Source of the DNA: Phycisphaerales bacterium | Lineage (GTDB): Bacteria > Planctomycetota > Phycisphaerae > UBA1845 > PWPN01 | Direction: 5' to 3' | Assembly (NCBI GenBank): GCA_012729595.1 | Contig: JAAYCU010000082.1 | Location: 1 to 38,650, forward strand | DNA length: 38,650 nucleotides | Shown: piece by piece, positions 33,223 to 38,650 of the stretch | How positions within the stretch are numbered: the stretch's first letter is position 1 | Layout: every line of letters begins with the position of its first letter | Translations under genes and position numbers: made by a program | The notes under the pieces: model-generated | Databases searched by the model: none | What the model was told of the DNA's origin: nothing | The model's input: only the letters and a program-made list of their open reading frames with translations

Positions 33223-34737
33223 ATGAAGAATTACGTACGCATAGAGTTGCAGCCGTTGGGGGAGGTATTCCAGGTTGAGCGGGGCACTCCCCTGCAGGAC
33301 GTACTTTTCGAGCATGGCGTCGAGTTCCCCTGTGGCGGCAAGGGACGCTGCAAAGGGTGCCGGGTTCGCGTACTGTCGGGTCGGATATCCCTCAACGCCA
33401 GACAGGAAGAAGTATTATCCAGCCGGGAGATCCAGGACGGATGGCGACTGGCTTGCGCAGCACGAGCCGAGGAAGATCTGGTCCTGGAAATTGCCCAGTG
33501 GGAAACGAACATACTGACCGACGAAAGTCGGTTTTCATTTACCCCTCGCGCCGGGTTGGGCATCGCCGTGGACGTGGGCACTACCACACTCGTTGCGCAA
33601 CTGGTCGACCTGACCAGCGGGCAGGTGCGTGCGGTACAATCCGCCCTGAATCCGCAGGCCCGTTTCGGTGGCGACATTATGACTCGCGTGCAACACGCCC
33701 TGACGGACGACGGCCGGGAGGAACTCCGCCGTATAATCCACCACGAGATCGGAAGGCTGATCGCTCTTCTATTGCACGCCCCGGAATGCCCGGCCCAACC
33801 GTTAAGCGTAATCACCCTCGCGGGCAATACGGTTATGCACCATCTATTTTGCGGCCTGGATGTGCGGCCGCTGTCGGCCTACCCGTTTGAATCCGAGTCC
33901 CTTGGGGCCCAACGATTCTCCGCCAAGGACATGGGCTGGTCCGTACCCGGCGATCCGACGGTATGTTTTCTGCCCTGCATCGGCGGCTTCGTAGGCAGTG
34001 ATATTCTGGCCGGCATACTGGCCACAAGCCTGCATGACAGCGAGACCGTAGTGGGACTGGTGGATCTGGGTACCAACGGAGAAATCGTCATCGGCAACCG
34101 CGACAAGATGATCTGCGCCTCCACGGCGGCCGGACCGGCCTTTGAGGGCGCGCGGATCGAAATGGGCATGCGGGCGGCCACCGGAGCGATTGCCGAGGTG
34201 CATTTGGAAAACAACGGATGGAAATGCCACGTTCTAGGAAATGCCCCGGCCAGAGGGCTTTGCGGCAGCGGGTTGGTAGACGCCGCCGCGGCCGGGTTGG
34301 AACTGGGTATCATTCAACCCAGCGGACGACTCAATGGCGACGGCACGCCGTGGCAACTTATGCCACCGGTTGCTCTAACTCAAAAAGACATCCGCGAGCT
34401 GCAACTGGCCAAGGGGGCCATCGCCGCCGGGTTCCAGATTCTTAAGGAACAATGGGCGGACGAGGCCCAGGAATTAGGCCGGTTGTATCTATCCGGAGCT
34501 TTTGGCAACTACATCAACCGGGGCAGTGCCCGGCGAATCGGCCTGCTGGATTTCCCACTGGAGCAAATTGTCCCCGCGGGCAATACGTCCCTGCTGGGGG
34601 CCAAACTGGCCCTGTTCCGCGATCCGGATGAACTGGATTTCCGCCCACTCCTGGGCCGAATCGAACATCTTTCGCTATCCGTTCACTTACGTTTCCAGGA
34701 AGTCTTCGCCGAATCAATGCTATTCCCGGAACAGTAA
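33223..34737 (+). CDS. RACo-type reductive activator of corrinoid proteins (ASKHA, DUF4445)
   Basis: 504 aa from the ATG at 33223; the ribosome site is weak (gagtgga). Residues 1-95 are a plant-type 2Fe-2S ferredoxin domain with Cys37, Cys43, Cys46 and Cys78. Residues about 110-500 are the ASKHA/DUF4445 ATPase with AVDVGTTTLVAQLVDL (near 116), DLGTNGEIVIGNRD (near 285) and GSGLVDAAAAGLELG. Such proteins use ATP to reduce inactive Co(II) corrinoid to Co(I) and so reactivate corrinoid methyltransferases, including methionine synthases that lack an activation domain. It lies about 90 bases behind the UroD-type gene and completes the activation operon. Confidence 0.92.
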   Translation: MKNYVRIELQPLGEVFQVERGTPLQDVLFEHGVEFPCGGKGRCKGCRVRVLSGRISLNARQEEVLSSREIQDGWRLACAARAEEDLVLEIAQWETNILTDESRFSFTPRAGLGIAVDVGTTTLVAQLVDLTSGQVRAVQSALNPQARFGGDIMTRVQHALTDDGREELRRIIHHEIGRLIALLLHAPECPAQPLSVITLAGNTVMHHLFCGLDVRPLSAYPFESESLGAQRFSAKDMGWSVPGDPTVCFLPCIGGFVGSDILAGILATSLHDSETVVGLVDLGTNGEIVIGNRDKMICASTAAGPAFEGARIEMGMRAATGAIAEVHLENNGWKCHVLGNAPARGLCGSGLVDAAAAGLELGIIQPSGRLNGDGTPWQLMPPVALTQKDIRELQLAKGAIAAGFQILKEQWADEAQELGRLYLSGAFGNYINRGSARRIGLLDFPLEQIVPAGNTSLLGAKLALFRDPDELDFRPLLGRIEHLSLSVHLRFQEVFAESMLFPEQ

Positions 34738-34817
34738 AGGCAACCAGTTTATGACCGACTGACATCCGGCCATAAAGGCCCCACCGCGCCTTGACGTTTA
34801 AGCTTGTTACGCACCGG

Positions 34818-34847
34818 TTGAAATCCACTTATCGAGGCGTATATAAT
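34818..34847 (+). promoter_or_regulatory. Sigma-70-type promoter of clpS
   Basis: TTGAAA (34818-34823), an 18-base spacer and a consensus TATAAT (34842-34847). The predicted start near 34854 leaves a leader of about 30 bases to the ATG at 34886, containing a GGGGAT ribosome site. Confidence 0.75.
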
Positions 34848-34885
34848 CGGGTCGAGTGACATGATTTATTTGGGGATATCCGACC

Positions 34886-35230
34886 ATGAACGAGCATGAC
34901 TCCTCTAAACCGAACAAGGCCAACCCTCCAACCGTTCAAACGGGTTCTGTTGCCCCTCGGATCAAACAGTTGCCCCAGACACAACCGCCAGGGCTATTAC
35001 CCCCATGGCGAGTGATTCTACATAACGATGACAAGAACGACATCGAGGATGTGGTCCGAATCATACGACGATTAACCCCTTTGAACCAGGAAGAGAGCAT
35101 CGCCCGCACACTGGAGGCACACAAGACAGGCGTATCGCTTCTTCTGGTCACCCATCAGGAGCGGGCGGAGCTTTACGTCGAGCAATTTCAATCCTGCGGT
35201 CTGACGGTCACCGCCGAGGCCGATGCTTAA
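34886..35230 (+). CDS. clpS: ATP-dependent Clp protease adaptor ClpS
   Basis: 114 aa. The ClpS core starts near residue 45 with WRVILHNDDKNDIEDVV, whose Asn-Asp-Asp forms the N-degron pocket. His in EAHKTGVSLLLVTHQERAELY completes the pocket. ClpS hands substrates with N-terminal Leu, Phe, Tyr or Trp to ClpAP or ClpCP. An N-terminal tail of about 40 residues, rich in Pro, Asn, Ser and Thr, precedes the core; this tail enters the ATPase channel in known ClpS. No clpA or clpC is adjacent. Its stop shares the bases TTAA with the stop of the convergent E1 gene. Confidence 0.93.
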   Translation: MNEHDSSKPNKANPPTVQTGSVAPRIKQLPQTQPPGLLPPWRVILHNDDKNDIEDVVRIIRRLTPLNQEESIARTLEAHKTGVSLLLVTHQERAELYVEQFQSCGLTVTAEADA

Positions 35231-37281
35231 CCACTTATCCGCCCCAGTACCAAACGCTTAGCCGCTTGAACTATTTGGTCATTATCGGGCAGGGCTTGGC
35301 CTTCCGCCGTCTTGGCGGCCGGGATGGGGTGTTCGGCCGCGCAGAGGCGGTTCGCCTGAAAGGTTCCTGTCCTTGGATCGCAGGTCAGGGCGGCAATGAG
35401 TTCGCTGCCGAAACCGGCAAAGCCTTGCCCTTCCTCAACCACCAGGAGCCGGCCGGTTCGCCGAACGGATTCTATCATAGGAGCGTAATCTAATGGGTAA
35501 AGCTGGGTCGGCATGAGTACGTCACAGGCCAGCTCTTCGGTCTCCCACAACACTTTCGCCGCCGCCTCAACCAGTGAAGCCATGCCGCCATATGCCACTA
35601 TGGTTAGCTGATGATCGGCTTCCGGGGCAAAGCGGACGGTCGGAAACATAGCAGTAGTTGCGGATAGGGAATATCCTTGCGGGCTAACCGAATCGACCTG
35701 TCGGCCGTAGAGCGTTTTGTTTTCGATAACCAAGGTCGGCCGATCGATGTCAGCCAGTAGATCATGATATAGCCGCCCAGGACACCAGCGATGATGCAGG
35801 GCGAGTACGCGGGTGCCCGGCAGACCAAGCAGATGTTTTTCGAGACACTGACTGTGGGTGGGGCCATAACCACGGTAACCGCCGGCCGGAGTGCGAATAA
35901 CCAGAGGCACGCGTACCTGTTCATTGAACATCCAGGCGAACTTGGCGGCATGATTGATGAACTGGTCGGCCGCCAACATCAGGAAATCATTGAACATGAT
36001 CTCTACGATTGGATGATAGCCGGCCAAGGCCAGGCCGTTACCCAACCCCACAAGGGCGGCCTCGCTGATGGGAGTATTATATACCCGGTCGCCGAAACGG
36101 CGGCTCAAACCGCTGGTGACCTTGAATGCCCCACCGTAAGGATCGCACAGATCCTCGCCGAGCAAGATGGCCCGTTCGTCGCGGTCCAGAATCTCGGCCA
36201 AGGCGCCGCGGATAGCCTCGACGACCTTGCGGCTCGCGAATTGGACCGGTTGCCACTCCGGCGATTGGATATATTGTGTCTGGGGCGCGGATTGCTCGAC
36301 AGTCGTAGACGCGGCCTCCGAGGCCCGGAAGACGGCACGTTGTATCCGCCCATCGATAGCATCCAGCGTTTTCGTTGTTTGCGGATCATTTTTCGCAAGG
36401 ATCCGGCCTAGTACGTCGCGACGGACAAAAGCGGCTATTTGCTCTTGATCGCGATCATCATCGCCCTTGGAATGCGCCTTGAGGCGATCGGTTTTGACAT
36501 GTAGCACCATGGGCCGGCGGTCTTCGCGCACGTTGCGCATAACGGTATCCGCCGTTTCGAGCAGATGCGGCACATCCCAGGTATCGGCCTGGGAATAGTC
36601 GATCCCGAAAGCCCGCGCTCGATTCTTAATGGAGCCGGCCAGCGTTTCGGTACTTGCGGTGGATTGGGCGATGCCGTTGTCCTCAACAACGATTACCAGT
36701 GGCAGCGACCACTTAGCGGCAAGGTTCATAGTTTCATAGACTACGCCCTGGCCTAGCGTTCCGTCGCCGATGAAAACCACGGCAATACCGTCCTCGGCCT
36801 CGAGTTTCTGGGCCATGGCCAGACCGGCGGAAACGGGGACGATTCCACCCTGAATACCATTCGAGAAAAAACCATCCTTACATAAATGCTGACTCCCTCC
36901 ACGCCCTCCGCAAACGCCGGTGACACGGCCCATCAATTCGGCAAAAAAACCGTCAAGATCATCGGACCAAGCCAAGTAATGACCGTGCCCGCGATGATTG
37001 CTGAAAATATAATCTCCCCGCTGCAGGCACTCGGCCACGGCGACCGCAATCCACTCCTGCCCAATACAGGTATGTACCGTTCCGGAGAGTTGCCCTTCGG
37101 CAAAAAGAATGAGGAGACGCTCTTCTACACGTCTGATGGTCAAGGCTTTGGTTATAAGACGTTGAGGCAAGGCCTCAATGTCCGACCCGAGCTCTGGTAC
37201 CCCACGATCGTTCGTGGCCGGCTCAGCCGGAGGACGGCGCGTACCGGCGGCCTGTCTACGTTTCTCAAGAATCTCAATCAT
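35227..37281 (-). CDS. Fused alpha-beta 2-oxoacid dehydrogenase E1 component
   Basis: 684 aa. The N-terminal half (about 30-325) is an E1-alpha domain: HTCIGQEWIAVAVAE, RGHGHYLAW and the thiamine-diphosphate motif GDGTLGQG (near 172) ending in VVEDNG. The C-terminal half (about 345-680) is an E1-beta domain with ILLGEDLCDPYGG, NTPISEAALVGLGNGLALAG and TPAGGYRGYGPTHSQ. Such proteins decarboxylate pyruvate, acetoin or branched-chain 2-oxoacids and pass the acyl group to a lipoyl E2. The two subunits are usually separate genes; here they are one chain. No E2 or E3 gene is in the window, so the substrate is open. It ends tail-to-tail with clpS. Confidence 0.9.
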   Translation of the reverse strand: MIEILEKRRQAAGTRRPPAEPATNDRGVPELGSDIEALPQRLITKALTIRRVEERLLILFAEGQLSGTVHTCIGQEWIAVAVAECLQRGDYIFSNHRGHGHYLAWSDDLDGFFAELMGRVTGVCGGRGGSQHLCKDGFFSNGIQGGIVPVSAGLAMAQKLEAEDGIAVVFIGDGTLGQGVVYETMNLAAKWSLPLVIVVEDNGIAQSTASTETLAGSIKNRARAFGIDYSQADTWDVPHLLETADTVMRNVREDRRPMVLHVKTDRLKAHSKGDDDRDQEQIAAFVRRDVLGRILAKNDPQTTKTLDAIDGRIQRAVFRASEAASTTVEQSAPQTQYIQSPEWQPVQFASRKVVEAIRGALAEILDRDERAILLGEDLCDPYGGAFKVTSGLSRRFGDRVYNTPISEAALVGLGNGLALAGYHPIVEIMFNDFLMLAADQFINHAAKFAWMFNEQVRVPLVIRTPAGGYRGYGPTHSQCLEKHLLGLPGTRVLALHHRWCPGRLYHDLLADIDRPTLVIENKTLYGRQVDSVSPQGYSLSATTAMFPTVRFAPEADHQLTIVAYGGMASLVEAAAKVLWETEELACDVLMPTQLYPLDYAPMIESVRRTGRLLVVEEGQGFAGFGSELIAALTCDPRTGTFQANRLCAAEHPIPAAKTAEGQALPDNDQIVQAAKRLVLGRISG

Positions 37282-37410
37282 GCCTGAGTTATCGGCAACA
37301 AGCCAAAGTCGCTACTGTTAGAGGGATAAATAGACAGATGCTCGCATGACAAATCAAACCCGACAGAAAAGATGACCAGAGCAGGGATAAGCTCTTGAAT
37401 TGAAGATATT

Positions 37411-37494
37411 TGCGGATGAGAGGACTCGAACCTCCACGACCTTGCGGTCACTGGCACCTGAAGCCAGCGCGTCTGCCAATTCCGCCACATCCGC
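37411..37494 (-). tRNA. tRNA-Leu(CAG)
   Basis: 84 nt on the minus strand. The acceptor stem GCGGATG pairs with CATCCGC. The anticodon arm is CTGGC-ttCAGgt-GCCAG, giving anticodon CAG. A long variable arm (tgaccgcaaggtcg) marks it as a class II tRNA, and the T-arm GGTTCGAGTCC is standard. The 3' CCA is not encoded. Confidence 0.95.
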
Positions 37495-37630
37495 TTCGGG
37501 TTATCCCGAGTCGTCTATTAAATGTGTTTCTTGACGGGTTGTCAATGCCCCCCGGCCGTAAAACCGGACGGGGCTTGCCCCGACAAGGTTGCATTATTAT
37601 CTGGGAGCAAGTAAGTCCAAGCGAAAAGTG

Positions 37631-38587
37631 CTACGCAGGACGCTGTCTTTTCAAAAAAGCCAACCCGGCCAGCAACAGCAAGCCACCGCTCGCCGGCTCG
37701 GGGACGGAGGCGACGCGAAACCCGATAGTTTCGCTCTCGGTTACTGGGGTATTGTTGTGCCGACTGTAGGATGCAAGAGCGTTGGCGTAATTGTTATGCG
37801 CTCCGCCCCGTACCCCGCGATTGGACTCGGCTCCGTAGCTGGTATCGCTCGAGGGGCTTTCCAGCCATTCATAGACGTTACCCATCATATCATACGTACC
37901 GTTAAGTTCCGCGCTGCCGCTGCCGACATTCCACGGGCCAGGAGGATTCGTGGCGAATCCGTTGACGTAGTAGTTCCATCCCGTCCCGTTGGTGCCGTTG
38001 CCCTGGTGCAGCGTGTCGCCCGGCTTGGTCGCGTAGGTTTGAAGACTCGTGCCGTTCCAGTAGGCCGCCTTGACCCATTCGTCCTCAGTCGGCAGAAAGT
38101 AGAAGGCGTTCTTGTGCCGATAGAGGTTTGTCCCGCCCGCGGCTTCACTTGTATCCCATGTGTCAAAAGTGTAGTTACTCGTTCCTTGGGTGCCGGTGAA
38201 CTTATATGCCGCATGATATCCGTTGCTGGTATTCAGCCAGTTGACGAATTGGGCCGCCTCGTACCAGCTCACGTTGTTGGTCGGCACATTCGCGGCGGTC
38301 CCGGTCGGGTCGGCATCATAAGCGGCCGCTGGATGACCCGTTACCGAGATGCCCAACGCGTTCTTGAACTTGGTCCATTGATCGTTGGTAATTTCATAAG
38401 CCCCGATACGATAATCGTAATTGACGACGCCATAACCACCGGTCGGATTGGACGCACTGGAAATCGGCACGAAGACAATCGTGAACTGATTCGACCCCGA
38501 ACCAAAAGTATCCGCTTTCGCGGCGGATAGTCCGCCCCCAAGCAGCACGGCCAACAAAATCCCTACGCGCATACTTTCCTTTAACAT
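37631..38587 (-). CDS. Formylglycine-generating-enzyme-like (SUMF1) protein with PEP-CTERM signal
   Basis: 318 aa; the ATG at 38587 has GGAGG six bases upstream. A signal peptide ends near AAKADT. Residues about 30-290 are an FGE/SUMF1 domain: YRIGAYEITNDQWTKF, NVSWYEAAQFVNWLN, LPTEDEWVKAAYW and DMMGNVYEWLES. The C-terminus is VPEPASGG, a hydrophobic stretch and KRQRPA, a PEP-CTERM-type signal. There is no Cys anywhere in the protein, so it cannot use the Cys pair of true sulfatase-maturing enzymes, and the RGGSW motif reads RGGAH. It is probably a surface-bound carbohydrate- or ligand-binding protein built on the FGE fold. The gene lies near the window end and appears complete. Confidence 0.88.
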   Translation of the reverse strand: MLKESMRVGILLAVLLGGGLSAAKADTFGSGSNQFTIVFVPISSASNPTGGYGVVNYDYRIGAYEITNDQWTKFKNALGISVTGHPAAAYDADPTGTAANVPTNNVSWYEAAQFVNWLNTSNGYHAAYKFTGTQGTSNYTFDTWDTSEAAGGTNLYRHKNAFYFLPTEDEWVKAAYWNGTSLQTYATKPGDTLHQGNGTNGTGWNYYVNGFATNPPGPWNVGSGSAELNGTYDMMGNVYEWLESPSSDTSYGAESNRGVRGGAHNNYANALASYSRHNNTPVTESETIGFRVASVPEPASGGLLLLAGLAFLKRQRPA

Positions 38588-38650
38588 GATTTCCTCCTCG
38601 AACTGTAAATGTCCCGATGGATCGGCCTAAGATGGGCACTTCTTTCCGCC

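Noticed and set aside
37548-37580. GC-rich hairpin between the tRNA and the FGE-like gene as a terminator
   Set aside because: The stem has a mismatch and no T-run on either strand.
1-38650. CRISPR array, prophage, toxin-antitoxin or restriction system
   Set aside because: I saw no short regularly spaced repeats and no cas, phage, toxin or nuclease motifs in any plausible gene.

Overview
The window looks like a chromosomal stretch of a GC-rich Gram-negative bacterium of the Planctomycetota, most likely a Phycisphaerae-type anaerobe or facultative anaerobe. This rests on family content rather than a marker gene: a DUF1571 protein, a DUF1844 protein, PEP-CTERM-sorted proteins with lamin-tail domains, Cys-containing dockerin tails, an H-X9-DG-like pseudopilin, an outer-membrane porin, and several lipoproteins.

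Layout. (1) 84-4261: a Cys-rich lipoprotein, a DUF1571 protein, an orphan PAS histidine kinase and an unknown lipoprotein. (2) 4263-10004 (minus strand): a tightly packed operon of two PaaK-type aryl-CoA ligases flanking a tandem ACT protein, then IorB, IorA and a hotdog thioesterase. It reads as interconversion of aryl-pyruvates, arylacetyl-CoA and arylacetates. (3) 10302-13830 (plus strand): a divergent transport operon with a small symporter accessory protein, a sodium:solute symporter and an alginate-export-type porin. (4) 14183-19546: an ADP-ribosylglycohydrolase with a dockerin tail, a rhomboid protease with a TPR-like tail, a DUF1844 protein, and a type I dehydroquinate dehydratase fused to a decayed half of shikimate dehydrogenase.

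(5) 19716-30520: an extracellular-protein region. Two roughly 0.9 kb copies of one transcription unit (conserved leader, lamin-tail PEP-CTERM gene, conserved 3' hairpins) bracket a beheaded sigma-54 activator, a two-half alpha/beta hydrolase and a beta-helix protein. A pseudopilin and a lamin-tail/dockerin protein follow. (6) 30642-34737: a corrinoid module with a MtaC-type corrinoid protein behind its own strong terminator, then DUF1638, an MtaA/UroD-type methyltransferase and a RACo-type corrinoid activator. The substrate-specific methyltransferase is not in the window. (7) 34886-38587: ClpS, a fused alpha-beta 2-oxoacid dehydrogenase E1, tRNA-Leu(CAG), and a cysteine-free formylglycine-generating-enzyme-like PEP-CTERM protein.

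I did not find a CRISPR array, phage, transposase or defence system. The most unusual items are: the mosaic divergence of the duplicated lamin-tail unit and its conserved leader; an IorA without its ferredoxin domain; the dehydroquinase fusion that kept only a degenerate substrate domain of shikimate dehydrogenase; and a probable leaderless mRNA starting the corrinoid-activation operon. All functional calls come from reading motifs by eye. No database search was run.
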